The translations under genes and the position numbers were made by a program. The notes beneath the pieces were generated by a model. That model was not told where the DNA came from, made no database searches, and was given only the letters and a program-made list of their open reading frames with translations. From Lineus longissimus (Eukaryota; Nemertea; Pilidiophora; Heteronemertea; Lineidae): a stretch of 64,000 bases of DNA. Every line of letters starts with the position of its first letter. Within the stretch, counting starts at the first letter, position 1. The stretch covers positions 7,568,501 through 7,632,500 of the forward strand of contig NC_088309.1 in the NCBI RefSeq assembly GCF_910592395.1, read 5' to 3'. Positions 23,563-36,700 of this stretch are shown here, piece after piece.

Positions 23563-25026
23563 TTATTATAAACCGCGAGATGCGGAATGCGAAATCTCGA
23601 GATGCCAACCTCGGTGAGAGTACCATGCGCCACAGGATGTATTGCAAATACGGAACCTGAAAAAGACCGAGGCTGTATTAGGGAGCTATCCTTGTTTTGA
23701 TTGGCCCATTGAAATAGACTCCGCTCTGCGATGTGTGGAATTTAACCTAATTTACAGCCTAGTTTCAATGGTCAGACTATCCTGCGCTATTTTTAATGAT
23801 GACCAGACGTTCACCAAGTGCATGCCCTGTGTTATCGGTCAATTACGGTGGCCCATAGAGGACATGCGTTTATTTTCAATATAATAGAACATTTTTTTTT
23901 TACAATGCGTTTTTTTTCTCTCGAATTACAACCGCCGTCGGATATTTTTTTTCACCGCCGAAAAAATAATTTCCACCGCCGGGTAAAAAATAATAATTCC
24001 CACCACCGCGGTGGAAATTAATATCGACCGCGGTGGAAATAATATCGACCGCGGTGGAAATGATATCCACCGCGGGAGCTAATTCGTTATTGACACCGGG
24101 TGGATATTATTTCCACCGCGGTGGATATTATTTCCACCGCGGTGGATATTAATTTCCACCGATTAATGTCCACCGCGGTGGAAATTGATATCGACCGCGG
24201 TGGAAATTAATATCGACCGCGGTGGAAATGATATCCACCGCGGAAGCTAATTCGTTATTGACACCGGGTGGATATTATTTCCACCGCGGTGGATATTATT
24301 TCCACCGCGGTGGATATTAATTTCCACCGATTAATATCCACCGCGGTGGAAATTAATATCGACCGCGGTGGAAATTAATATCGACCGCGGTGGTAATAAT
24401 ATCCACCGCGGTGGAAATGATATCCCCCGCGGGAGCTAATTCGTTATTGACACCGGGTGGATATTATTTCCACCGCGGTGGATATTATTTCCACCGCGGT
24501 GGATATTAATTTCCACCGCGGTGGATATTAATTTCCACCGCGGTGGTGTAGGGAATTATTATTTTTTACCCGGCGGTAGAAATTATTTTTTCGGCGGTGA
24601 GAAATAAATCCGACGGCGGTTGTAATTCGAGAGAAAAAAAACGCATTGTAAAAAGAAAAATGTTCAATTATATTGAAAATAAACGCATGTCCTCTATGGG
24701 CCACCGTAGTCAATCATGTGTATGGTGACACGTGCCGCCAGGCGTAACGGGAAAATAATCTTGATACATGCAGCATCCTGAACCTCGTGGTATTATACTC
24801 ACAGTATATCTTGATAAGTTGCAAAAACCTTTGTGGTCAAGATGAACATGCAGTTGCATGTAGCATTTGTATTGTCTTCGGCCCTACTATCATTGAATGG
24901 AGAAGTGGACAGAAGCATCAAAAATGGTGATTGTCATTGACAAGGGAGGTAGAAAATCTTGTGGCAGAAAATAATGGTTACTCATCTCGCGATTTCGAGA
25001 TTTCTCATCTCGCGGTTTATAAGAAG
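23563..25026. repeat. Inverted pair of a CTCGCGGTTTATAA repeat flanking element 3
   Basis: A segment of about 45 bp at 23555-23602 (AACCGCGAGATG... AAATCTCGAGATG) recurs inverted at about 24980-25026 (CATCTCGCGATTTCGAGATT ... CTCGCGGTTTATAA). Either a second small element into which element 3 inserted, or two dispersed repeat copies. Confidence 0.45.
23844..24708. mobile_element. Long palindromic (foldback) element 3 with CCACCGCGGTGG repeats
   Basis: Inverted ends TACGGTGGCCCATAGAGGAC extend about 150 bp inward. GTCAAT flanks both sides (23838-23843 and 24709-24714), a perfect 6-bp duplication. The middle (about 24000-24545) is a tandem array in which the 12-bp palindrome CCACCGCGGTGG alternates with AT-rich ATATTA(A)TTT spacers. 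A larger unit marked by GCTAATTCGTTATTGACACC recurs at about 24078, 24245 and 24436. No protein-coding frame. Confidence 0.82.
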
Positions 25027-25029
25027 CCC

Positions 25030-28000
25030 AGGTTGGGCTTTACTCTTTGTTTACTTAAAATAGAACCAAGCTCGATAAATTTTAATTTCATGGAGCCTTG
25101 TTGTGCATTTGTCATGTGTTTCGTTTCACTTAAAGGCTTGCACAATAATTGAGGCAAATTTGAGTAATTCACCGTTACCCGTCTTGTGTCTCTGCACACC
25201 CTCCCTGATTTTCAGCACACATGGAAAGTGACGAGGAATGATTCACTAAAGGCTTTTTCATACGTAAATGTCACTGCCATTTTGTGCCACTGTGCGAAAA
25301 CTACTCGGCCGATTTCTTCAAAGTTTGGTTTTTCTTAAATCTAATTTTGGGACACAAAAGGATTTTTACATTTCAGAAACCATGGTTACTGAATAATTCT
25401 TGGTATGTATTCGTGTGTATTGACGTAGTGCACTGGTTTTGAGATTTTTTTCCTCTGTACTGCTGTTTTCTGGATGAAACCTTCAGTCAGAAACGATAGG
25501 GAACAGCTATTGCTTTGGTCTTGACTCACCATCTCCTGGACACTGGACGAGTCGACAGCTAAAAGCTTGTCTATTCCTTAGCAGTATTGAAGAGGTAAAA
25601 TATTTCAATGTCTGGGGGAGTAAATTCATTCTTTTCGATATCGCAATTTTTAGACAATAAGTTGTAGACTAATTCTAACTATAGTAAACTAATTTTGATT
25701 TGTCTGCACCTTGATTAGTGTCTAAAATTCCGCTGAAAGAGGAAGCACTAAAATGAAAAACCACCCTCTCCAAACCCAGGATTACTAGTATACGATTTGT
25801 AATAAATATATATTCGCCAACTTTACAGCTTTTCGGGAAGGTACTTAGGCCAAATTGCCTTTACGATAGCATTTTTATGTGTAGGATATCCACATGGTGT
25901 AAAAAACCAGACATTTTCCACCTGCTATATAGTATCAGAATATAGGCCGATACTTAAATAGAGTTCGCCTACATCCTTGATGTTAAACGGACAACGTGGA
26001 GCATGGGGTTTAGGCGACCAAGAGGAAAATATCCCTTCCTATACTATGTGCCGCCACAAGTAGCATCCCACTAATGCAACATGTGACCGCTACATGCTCT
26101 AACAAATGATTTTCGCCTGAGTTGCGAATGGGTTTTTGATATCGCATGCGAATTTCAGATAAACCTACGGTCATAGTTCATTCCCTTCTATGTACATGTA
26201 TAGTGCACTGTACAATGGGCAGTTTAGTGAATTTTGGAGATGTCACAGCCCAGCTTGAAGCCATTTTCGTACGAAAAATCTACATACCACATGCACATTT
26301 GTCCCTTTAAGAATCAATATGGCGGTTGTACTTAAAGGTAACATTACAAAGATAAACTACATGACCTCACGTGTCAGAGACGACCAAAAAGCTTGTCTCT
26401 AATTTCGAAAACCTCATCGGTCAAATTATATTCATCTAGTTATATTTGGTGGAATACACAAAAATGTATCAGACACGGTACATCAGCAACAAGGAATATT
26501 TGGGCCAATAAAGTATCGGTAATAAGCTTTCGGGGGCTTTTCCTTTCCTAAGTTTTCTGGAAGACGTTATCGATTACTGTTATATAGATATATATGATTC
26601 GTTTGTGATAAGAGTAGAGACTATTATTTTTCTGTGTGACGCTAGCTGTATACATAAATAACGGCACATCTTGGTATAAATTTTATCTAAGGACAGGTTT
26701 CATCATTCAAAACAGATAAGCGTAATCGAAAAACCATCTGCCGATATGCATGGGGATCTTGGATGTCACATGGAAGACAACAAAGCAGTTCTATTCATTA
26801 TTATTAATTGCCTATACTGGGCGATCCAAGCAAACTTCTTACATTCTCGTCAGCATCATCATAAAAATCGTTTTCGGCCACACATAAAGCCATTCAAACT
26901 GACCACTTGTAGGCCTGTTACAAACCTCTTCGTAGGATTCTGTAAATGCCTCCAAAACCAACAGACGATGGGACGACTACTTTCCAAATTATTCCTCAAT
27001 ACTTTCTTAAGTCTCAAACTTCCGCAGTGGAATAGCATGTTGACAAACCAAGTAATCAACTGAAACTGTTGGCAACCAACTCGAATTATCGCAAGCGTGA
27101 TTGGTATCTCAATGGTGGCGTCTTATTTTGGGACCAGTCATCGGTATCATTGTCCGGTTATCAACGGTACAGGTTTGGTCATGAGTTATGGCTGGCTACT
27201 GGCGTGCGCTTTCTCATGTTACCTGTGCATGGTATAGGACCACAAATTAACGCAATTAAATGGTTTATTAATTGATGGTAGGACCTTCGTATGGGAAAAA
27301 GTCTTTGGAATACGGCATAAGCATGTCTACAGAAAGACGGGAACTTTTGTAAGCAGTCCCCATTACTGCCACTGTTCGACCACGCGTACTCGATTCCTTT
27401 ACTCGTTTAAGTGATGGCAGTCGTCATTATTTGCAGCGAGAGTTTTACAGGCTGCAAGTTAGAAAGTGCCATTAGAGCATATATATCTGCACATGCCCAT
27501 GCACATGCACATGAACACGGGCATGCATAGTCTATGAAGGCATACGTCAGAGTCGTTTCAGTACTTTTTGAAAATTTGGAGCTATATCTAGGCCTATATT
27601 TGTGCATCTTGGCACACTGGTTTCCAGTATAGGCTACTCCGCCTCTCGATGACGAAGGAGTGAAAAATATATTTGTGCTAATTATGGCATTTTCCGAAAG
27701 ACCTTTTTTTCATAAATCATCGAATTAATAAACTTTTTACCAGAATGAAAAGAAAGATGAATGAGTACATAGGATGTCTTATAAACCGACGAAACTTTCG
27801 TAGTTTTCATTTGAAAAAATATATTTTAGTGCAGGGTTAACTGTAAACGCAACTGCAAGAGGACATCCAACCGCCTTAATTTCATACACATGTATTGTAT
27901 TCAAGGCAGCGTCTTCTGTGAGAATTATCAGCTTGTTTTACGCCTCATTTGACGTCTAGACACAATACGATAACTAGAACATTGTCGCTTTCCTGACAGG

Positions 28001-29300
28001 AATATTACTGCCAAGACAAGCCAAGACAAGCCAAACCTAAGCAACATTGACACTAGAGGACAAAGAGCACAAGTCTCCGTGTCGCGAGAAATACTGTGCC
28101 CATTCCTTGGTGAAGCCATCACCATTTAATGAGTACATCATCAAATATTCCTGACCCATCATTAGCTTCGGACAAGCTTGGCCGATTTACCATGTTGATA
28201 TCTGTAGAGAATCATGAACGGGCTTTTCGGTACGATAAAATCCTTCCAAGCTTCCCACTGAGCAGCTGAGTCAAACACAATAGCTAAAATGTTTCATAGG
28301 AGGAACCAAGACTGTTTCGCAGGAAGTCTGGCCCATGTCCAGATAAGACAGCCCCAGCAATCATATTCTCTATAACCCTTACGGTCGGGAAGAATGCAAA
28401 CATTCCTCCGATACCGGACATGTAGCAATGATTATCATCGTTATGCTTATGTCTGTACTGAGGATTAAAAAAAACAAATACTCCCAAATAAACACAAATC
28501 CCACCAGTCCAAAATCATCAAATCGTACATCATCCGCGGCATATATAAGAAAGCTATTAGCCCCAGCCGATGACATCGTCAGCTGGTTTAGTCGGAGGCT
28601 TATTATTGGTCAAACGAGGTAAGTTAAAGGAGCGACATTAAATTCTGATAATGGCTCATTTTGGATTATACGGCAGGATATTTTTTGATGGGGATTTCAA
28701 CACATAAAATCCTATCTCTCCTTTTTATAATAGCAAGAAATAGCTGCGGAAAAAATAGCTGTCTTAAAAAACATATTCAACTTTAAAACTACATGTATAG
28801 TAGCATGACTATATTTTTTTACAAGATACTTGCCTGTAACAAATTTAAGATAATTCGCTTAATGGATTCTTGTACCGTAAGGGCATTCACGTCAGGCATG
28901 AATCTTAAGATGGTAACATTCCTTGCAACAAGTAACGTATAATATCGACTGCAAAGAATTTACCCAAAAGCTAATTCCCTGCCACGCACGTACTTTGAAC
29001 ACCTTGCTTGTGAAAAACATCTTCAATCTTGCATGAATTTAAATGAATGCAACGATGACAGTACTCTCCAGTAGCAATCACGTCTCTCACATGACAACCA
29101 TGCCACGACCTGTTTTTTGCTCATTAAGGCCAGCAATTAGATTGCTTGAGAATTTCTCATTCTCGTGGGAGATGGTGAGGGTGTTTTGCATCTTCTCAAT
29201 GAAACGTTATATCCTGTTGAACCATGACAACGAAGGCCCTACTTTATGGGCCTTTAATCAAGGCGGTAAATAATTTAACGTTTTCCCTTTAGCTCATGCT
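25030..29300. other. Intergenic DNA, no gene recognised
   Basis: Low-GC sequence with short frames only. A minus-strand frame at 28284-28576 has hydrophobic stretches (IWEYLFFLIL, GMFAFFPTVRVIENM) in two overlapping frames but no recognisable family and no splice partners. No repeat of note. Confidence 0.35.
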
Positions 29301-29323
29301 GCCTAATCAGACTGACATTAGAA

Positions 29324-29793
29324 GAGGTATTCGAAAAAGCTGGATCGCTGGACTGCTGGATTTACTGAATTGTGACTCATGGATCACCACCGCCTGGATT
29401 GAGGATCGCTGCTGTACTGTACTGTAGCCGAAGCCTACCGGTAGTTGCCAATCTCGACCTCCTGCTGTCATTATCACAACTGTCTAATTGAATGCCCCGA
29501 CTCAAGTGCATATTCATTCACACATTGACCTAGGAAGTTCTTCAGCTGGCTTCAAAACAAACCTCCTGTCAGCTTTGTAGTTCATGTTGATCCGCCGATA
29601 GTAGCTCGGCGATTTCTGTGGTGAAGAGTCTGAGAGGCATCCATGTTGGCAGTGCCAGTGAACATGTTGAAGCACATGGTGGGAAACGTTAGGGATTTAG
29701 GGATTGGGCAATTCTTCCAGGCGGTGGTGATCCATGAGTCACAATCCAGTAAATCCACTAGCAGTCCAGTGATCCATTTTTTTTCGAATACCC
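29324..29793. repeat. Inverted repeat, about 72-bp arms
   Basis: The left arm 29324-29395 (from GGTATTCGAAAA through GGATCACCACCGCCTGG) is the inverted complement of 29717-29793 with a few changes and an indel. The spacer is about 320 bp. The minus-strand open frame across it is not gene-like. Perhaps an old foldback element. Confidence 0.6.
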
Positions 29794-30334
29794 CATTGGA
29801 AGTCTGTTCATTTGGCCATGAACCTCTTCCGGACTGCCCGATTAAGTACCAGAAACTCACCACTAATGAACGTTTATTGAGCCCAGGAGAATATTCGACA
29901 GATACATGCCATTTAGCCGATTGAGTGGCGTTTGTACAAAAGTCCAATCTTACGTGTTATACAATAATTGTAGGCAAATGCATTACAGACGCGCATCAAC
30001 CGGCTGAAAAGTGTTAACTCAATATGTTAACATTCACGCGTACACAATCATGTACACAGCCATGTACATACATCAATGTACTAGGCGTCCAAATTAACAT
30101 GATGCAATTTTGAAATTAAACGCATCAAACAACATTTTATCATCATGCAGCTGACACGATATGTTCATTTTATGTGATATCACCGGCACAATTCATTGAA
30201 TGACTTGATTATAAAGTGGCTAATCGAAAAATGCTTTTCGCCTCGCCATCAGAAGTGATACGCGCTTCTTTGAAAGGTCGGTTGTCATTCAATAATGAGA
30301 GTATCGGACCAACAGTAAAGTTTTTACGATAAAA

Positions 30335-30425
30335 AATGTTCAAAAGCTTTCAATGCATTTTCAGTTCAATTTTTCAAGCTTTTCAAGCTTTCAATGCATT
30401 TTCAGTTCAATTTTTTAAACACTTC
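30335..30425 (+). repeat. Short tandem duplication (CTTTCAATGCATTTTCAGTT)
   Basis: A unit of about 45 bp, CTTTCAATGCATTTTCAGTTCAATTTTT-like, is present twice in direct orientation. A TA microsatellite follows at 30584-30603. Confidence 0.6.
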
Positions 30426-30609
30426 AATACATTTCAAACGTTTGAAATATCACCCGGTAATTATCGTGTTTATGACCATTCCACACATGTTCTGCAAATC
30501 TGATATACCTTGAATCAAGTTCGCGAATTGGAGATGAATGGCTCGATTGAATAGGAAAATTATCGAAAAAGTGAACATTATTTCTATATATATATATATA
30601 TATGCGGCC

Positions 30610-33600
30610 AGATGCTTAAAATCATTAAGTCATCGTTCGCGTCGGCGTATCTTCATACACATACATGGAAAGGTCGATCGAACACACCAACAGCGACAGA
30701 TGACATCTGTTTTGAATACATGGACGATATTTCGTGTTGAAGAGGGCCCTCAGCTTTGTTAATGTAAAACAACAAATAAAAATCAATCACAGCAAGGTCA
30801 AAGTAGGACGAAAACAGGTATCCGTCTCCCCTTAATTTTTCCGATTTCGCTTCATAACTTAAGTTGTTAAGTGTTGTAATTACTATAAATGAAATAACTG
30901 GCATGTCTGCCCTCCAACTTAGATTATCAGATGCTAGTAGTGGTATTTCGGGTGTATCCTCTGCTTCCAAACACTGATCCACTGATCATAAAAAGGAGAA
31001 CATATCCGGGTCTGAACGTAGAGGGGAGGGAAGGGGATGTATAGTGGAAGTACGGCCCACATTACGGCCTGTCGCTTCAGGGCCTTTCACTCAGTACGTC
31101 CCGTTCTCAGTGGCATGTGGGAGGGGGAGAGCATACAACTGACCTTGATATTCGAGGATGGTCATTGGCTGACTTTCGCAGAAAGTACCTGCATTTTGCA
31201 CAGACTTGCCTTGCCTCTTGCTTTTATTTATCTTTAAATAATTTAAAATTCACCACCAAAAACAATATACAGACCTGCCAATATCAAATCTCTCCAAAAT
31301 ACATGTAGTATTTCAACTGGATTTTGGAATATTTTCTGCTTTAAATATTGATTTAAATGTCTCTACAGACTGTGTAATATGATATTGAAACCGCAATCAG
31401 AAACCACACCAACAAATCTGTAAACAGGTTTTAAATATTGATTTGTTTATGTAAATGTTTAAATCATTCACTCTGAAAATATGCAATATTTAATTTTGTG
31501 CTTCAATCGCAGCAGTAGAAAAAAATCTATAAAGAAACCAAGTGTTGACTGACATAGAACAGTGTTTGTTCTTTTCATTAGTTAAATGTTTGGGTAAATA
31601 CTAATTTCGCAATTGTGAGACTGGCCATAATAATATATTTTTTTGTGGCTTAAAGGCACACGTTCATGAATGTATTTGATTTCAAAATAATGATTTCAAA
31701 TTATAAAATCAGGTCGGGAGTTTCAAAAACTCCTCAGTTGTAACCGTTTTGGTAAAAGAAATTACAAACTGGAGCAAAGGCTTGAAACCGCTGGATTGTG
31801 AGTTAAGCGGTTGCCATGGTAGACAGTGGGTATTCATCTTGAACAACAACCATGATTTCGAAGTTCTCTAACTGCGGTTTGAGTAAATAGGGATTTTATC
31901 AGCCAAGCACGGATCCCACAGATACCAGACAAGGTGGCGGGTGAATCAGCGGATGTCCAGGCAACGCAACTCGTTTGGCGCCAGCTCGCCGTTCGAGGAT
32001 CCCTGCCTGCTTGCTAAAGATTACGGAGGAAGCCGCAGTAACTCATCCTCACTAACCAAGATTTTGTATCAAGTCATTCTTTCGTTATGAAAAGCAAAAA
32101 GCGATGTGAAAACCAAGCGCCAGTCGTTTTGAAGTTGGGTATAGTTCGTAGGTGGGCATTGCGTAAGTTTTCATTCGGCATCTGATTGTTAGAGCGGCGT
32201 TAAATCCTCCTCTTGGGCATGCTCCACTCCCCTTCGGCCTAACAGCAAGGCAGGATTGTCACGACATACCCTGTATGGTATACTGTATGTGTTTCTGGGT
32301 GCGAGGGCTTCCCTTATAAATAGATCAGACTCCAAATGAACAGCAGATGCTAAAAAATAATGGGCAAGTAGAAAGAGGGTTAGGTCGAGTTCTTCAATTA
32401 TGGATCTCCAGCCAAGAGAGGAATAATATACATTCTTTATACCATCCCTGTTTTCTAGCAAGGCAGATGTTATTGTTATACTCTTTAGAAATATGTCCAC
32501 CAAGTCGTGGTAAAGGAAAAGATATTATCAGCTCGGTTGGATAGGCTGCAAGGAGGCCCGATTTTTTTTGTAAAGATTAAGGTTGATCATTCGCAGTCTT
32601 TTCGGCTTTGGAGCGTCATCTCTTTGTCGGATGATGTGAGGAGTTGTTTTTTTATTCATCTGATAATTGTCACCAAATACATATTGCATTCTTTATCGTC
32701 CGTGTAATTGGGATAGAAGCATGTGCCTGGTGTGAAAAAAGTAAGGTATTATATTGTTACGAACATCAGGAAGAATCAGCCTTGATGCGAACTAACTTTA
32801 ATTGGCATGGGTTACAGAAATTCCAAACCGAAATACAGCCTTGGTCGAATGGTTCGTCAGAGGTAATGAAGCGAACAAGTGCAGAACCAAAGCATCTCCT
32901 AATAAGAATAACCACGTTCGTTGATAAGAAAAGTTATATCATTACGAGAGCTGATCAATAAGTTTTAACAACAGAAGCCGGGCATTCGATTCAAAATGGA
33001 CTTTCACAGACTTTTGATAACACGTTGACTCCAAATATGCAACTTTCATGAGCACATCAGTGTAACATTATCCTCATGCTATACATTATATTCATGTACA
33101 GGCACGTGTAACAAATATTACATGCTTTCATGTTGTTGATAAGTGTAATGCAGTTCACACTCACCTCCTGATTTTTTTTATTAGACTAGAGAATGCATGA
33201 AACGCGCTTAGAGACAGGTGTACATGTAATAACTCACATTTCAATATATTTTTCAAAATTCAAATTGCAATTGAACTTTCACGTCCGGAATAGGCCTATA
33301 AGATAGGTATAGATGCATGAGTCTGACGGGCGTCGTTTCCAGAAAGCCACGATTCGTATAAGTGAATTCTTGACCTAAAGAGGAGAGTATCTTAATGCAG
33401 TATTCGCTGCTGACTTGGGGGCGGAAATGATATACGTTAAAGGCCCCCAATATGTCCTTGAGAAATGAGACATGCAAGGTTATGGAAACAAATTATTCAG
33501 ACATATAGGATTCTCAAGGGATATATGTCTGAATAGAGCTGAATAGACTTCTAGACGGAGCTGTTAAATTAGTATCTCCGAACGCATTGAACTGTATGAC

Positions 33601-34180
33601 AAATTAACCTTACTACATCTTAACTTGATATATTACGCGAATTGCTACATTAGAATGTTGTTGTGCATCAGCATAGACCAAATGGCTTGCCCGTGTTAGG
33701 ACTGGCACTTGGCGACAGATAATAAAGATGCGGTAACACTGAATATTCATAACGTTGCTTTTGTTACGAAAAAAGAAGATAATGCGTTTTGGCCATCTTG
33801 CTGCTCTTTTCTTCCAAGACCGGAGTACGTCCAATAATTCAGAAACTTACACATTGTGTTGGGAGCTAAAGTACTAGTAAATTTTATTATGAATTGCAGC
33901 TGCCAATATTGTATTACAAGGGCTTGCCAGGAATGTAAACATATTGATTTTATAGGTAGTATGTAGGGCACTAAATGGTAAGTCATTTGGGTTTTTGATA
34001 AAAAGTCAACTTTATATCGATCAAAACAATCTTCGGAAAAATTATAATTGAGTAAGATAAATAGCAAAAACTTATTTGAACCCTTGGTTCCATAAATCTT
34101 GGAAATTCTTTCTCTATTTTGTACAAAATAGGGACAAAATACACTTTTTTCATGCAGTGTGTATCGCTAATGGATAAAGA
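30610..34180. other. Intergenic DNA, no gene recognised
   Basis: Open frames of up to about 105 codons (for example 32189-32503 minus and 32644-32961 plus) show no recognisable domain or signal peptide. I could not join them to neighbours by splice sites. Confidence 0.35.
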
Positions 34181-34188
34181 AGAGTTAA

Positions 34189-34269
34189 CGACGAGATGGG
34201 ATTCGAACCCACGTGGGGAGATCCCAATGGATTAGCAGTTCATCGCCTCAACCACTCGGCCACCTCTAC
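34189..34269 (-). pseudogene. tRNA-Ser(GCU)-like sequence, probably degenerate
   Basis: The minus strand reads through a class II tRNA-Ser fold: GGTGGCCGAGTGGTTGAGGC (D arm, A box), the loop ACTGCTAATCC with anticodon GCT, a short variable stem GGGATCTCCC, and GTGGGTTCGAATCCCA (T arm, intact B box). The acceptor stem is flawed: 5' GTAGAGG faces CTCGTC with mismatches at positions 2-3 and one base missing beside the T stem. No oligo-T terminator follows closely. I therefore favour a tRNA pseudogene over a working gene. Confidence 0.7.
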
Positions 34270-34411
34270 GGTGGTAAGAGTCCCAACTCACTACAAGTTA
34301 ACATCCACGAGCACTGAATCGACTAGACATTAGCTTACCACAGCAAATGATTTGTGGTATCAATACTCTCAAAGATCGTAATGATCAATAATGGACTAAC
34401 TTCTGTTGGGG

Positions 34412-34728
34412 CCTACGAGCCCTTTCACACCGCAACTAAAGTAAGATAGATAAAATGGGACAGCGATAACAAATAATACGACACTAATAACCTACGATCC
34501 CTATCACACCGCAACTAAAGTAAGATAGATAAAAAGGGACAGCGATAACAAATAATACGACACTAATAACCTACGATCCCTATCACACCGCAACTAAAGT
34601 AAGATAGATAAAAAGGGACAGCGATAACAAATAATACGACACTAATAACCTACGATCCCTATCACACCGCAACTAAAGTAAGATAGATAAAAAGGGACAG
34701 CGATAACAAATAATACGACACTAGTAAT
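34412..34728 (+). repeat. 79-bp tandem repeat, four units
   Basis: Units start at 34412, 34491, 34570 and 34649, each beginning CCTACGA(T/G)CCCT. The last three are nearly identical; the first has diverged. The array starts about 140 bp from the tRNA-Ser-like sequence. Confidence 0.9.
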
Positions 34729-36286
34729 ACCGACCAGTATTTTTTTCATGGCATAGATTATATCCTCACAGTTATTCCGAAGAACGTCCTCTAACGCCTA
34801 TCACATAGGCAAAAGATTATGTAATCGTCTATCTAATCCACTTAAAGTTTGATATTCTAGACTGGTAATTTAATTGACAACTGGGACATCTCATTTGAAG
34901 TACATCTCAATTGTCGCCTAGTATCAGGTGACTTGTGGGAAGGCACCATACGACTTGTTGTCCGGTAGTGGTACAGCCGACGTATATAAATAAAGGGGAG
35001 ATTTTGCGTGTCTTTAGTTGAGTAGAAGTTGTTGATATTGGGACAAATCGGGTGCCGCGTCCACTACATGTATGTATATATCACTTAAGTCCGGTGTGAA
35101 AGTTGCCGTCCCTTTGTACTGATAAAGTTTGACAGGGAAATATTTGATATGTCTGAGCACCTGCGTTCGTCATAACCAGGTGAATGTCACTCACAGATGG
35201 GGAGAGAGCATCGAGTGTCATCGAACTCTTCAATCCACACGGCGCTCGCGTAGGCCGCACTGGGTAATCAATGTAGGAATCTAACTCGATCACGTGGGAC
35301 TCATGATCACGTGTCACAAATGTGCGTGGGCATATGCAAATTACCCTTCGAAATAAATCCTTGCGAATGCTCTTGCATCACGGAGTGGTTCTCCCCTTAC
35401 GAAAGAATCAACAGCTGAAAGCTTTCGCGCATTTAAACAGACTGTCGAGTACCCCTCTCCTATTGCATATATTTTCAATCATGTCGACAGTGTGAGCGAT
35501 AAATTAGATAGGGTTGTTCACTGACATAAACAATGGTACGCAGCATTGACTACAACAAGATGATAAACTTAATAAAAGCAGTAAATAGAAGTACGTGTAT
35601 GAAAATGTTTTCATTTGCATGATTCCTTTTTTTATTCGATCGCTTTTTTCAAAACACTAGTATGTGATATCTTGATATTATATAGAATGGGGGTGTTACT
35701 ATTTTTTACACACGTTCATCTGAAATTTTATTGTCATTTGTTGACACCCATTAAATTGATCAAGATTTTCGGCACCTTGGCCTGTACCACGCGGTAATGA
35801 CATTGTCAGAAGCCTAATCCTGCTGGCTCTTTCACCAGGGGTGACCCCATCATAACAACGGTTGTAAGAAGTTGGCGAATACATCAATGCACCATACCTT
35901 TAATACGAAAAATTCAAATGTAATTGATTACTGGGCTAGGACAATATAAAATGTTTATCTCATGTTTGTCTGGACGATGGAGTTTCCCCTCCCGTTCGTG
36001 CCTCTACATGTCCTGACAACCAGCAGGGGTAACGATATTTCCGGCTACTTGTCGGATAACGATGACAAAGGTGTCTATAACTGACGCTAACTGTGTATTA
36101 AACAGTAGGTATCGAAGAAATAAACCCACTCTTTTATTACAAATGGTCTCAACTAACGTGCCGTGCATCGTTTCGATTTGAATCCCATTGGTGACTGAGA
36201 AAATAACAACAGTCTCCATTAAAGCATACATGTAGATCCAAAGTATTTCTTGTCTTCGATGAAAGGCCTCGAACTTAATGTGACTA

Positions 36287-36332
36287 CGTATACATGTACA
36301 TGTACACATGTACATGTGTGTGTACACGTATC
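36287..36332. repeat. TACATGTA/TGTACA palindromic cluster
   Basis: Run of overlapping ACATGTACATGT palindromes passing into a GTGTGTGTACAC segment. The same octamer is scattered through the whole window (for example 8797-8812, 38700-38745 and 44263-44278). Confidence 0.7.
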
Positions 36333-36401
36333 GCAGCGCTGATACTGAAAGGTACCACACGCCTTATTCATAAAGGTACGGTACCATTGTACATATCCAA
36401 G

Positions 36402-36700
36402 TGTCCAAATCATGCGATAATTCAAGTGTCTAATTCATGTCTTAATGTTCATAAGTGTCTACATGTAATTCATGTGATAATGTTCAAGTGTCTAATTCAT
36501 GTGATAATGTTCAAGTGTCTAATTCATGCGACCATGGTCAAGTGTCTAATTCATGTGATAATGTTCAAGTGTCTAATTCATGCGATCATGGTCAAGTGTC
36601 TAATTCATGTGATAATGTTCAAGTGTCTAATTCATGCAATCATGGTCTAGTGTCTAATTCATGTGATAATGTTCAAGTGTCTAATTCTTTTGATAATGGA
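36402..36700 (+). repeat. 27-bp minisatellite with 54-bp higher-order unit
   Basis: A unit of the form GTCTAATTCATGTGATAATG plus TTCAAGT repeats about ten times. In the middle it alternates with a variant containing ATGCGACCATGG, giving a 54-bp dimer. Because 27 is divisible by three, frames stay open and read as a 9-residue repeat (NSCDNVQVS). I see no start context or splice signal that makes it coding. Confidence 0.85.

Noticed and set aside
28284-28576. Minus-strand frames with hydrophobic segments
   Set aside because: Two overlapping frames share the hydrophobicity; no start context, family match or exon partners.
32189-32961. Frames of about 105 codons on both strands
   Set aside because: No domain, signal peptide or repeat signature; length is within chance for AT-rich DNA.
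34412-36700. Direct repeats resembling a CRISPR array
   Set aside because: Units are contiguous without unique spacers, no cas genes are present, and the genome is eukaryotic.
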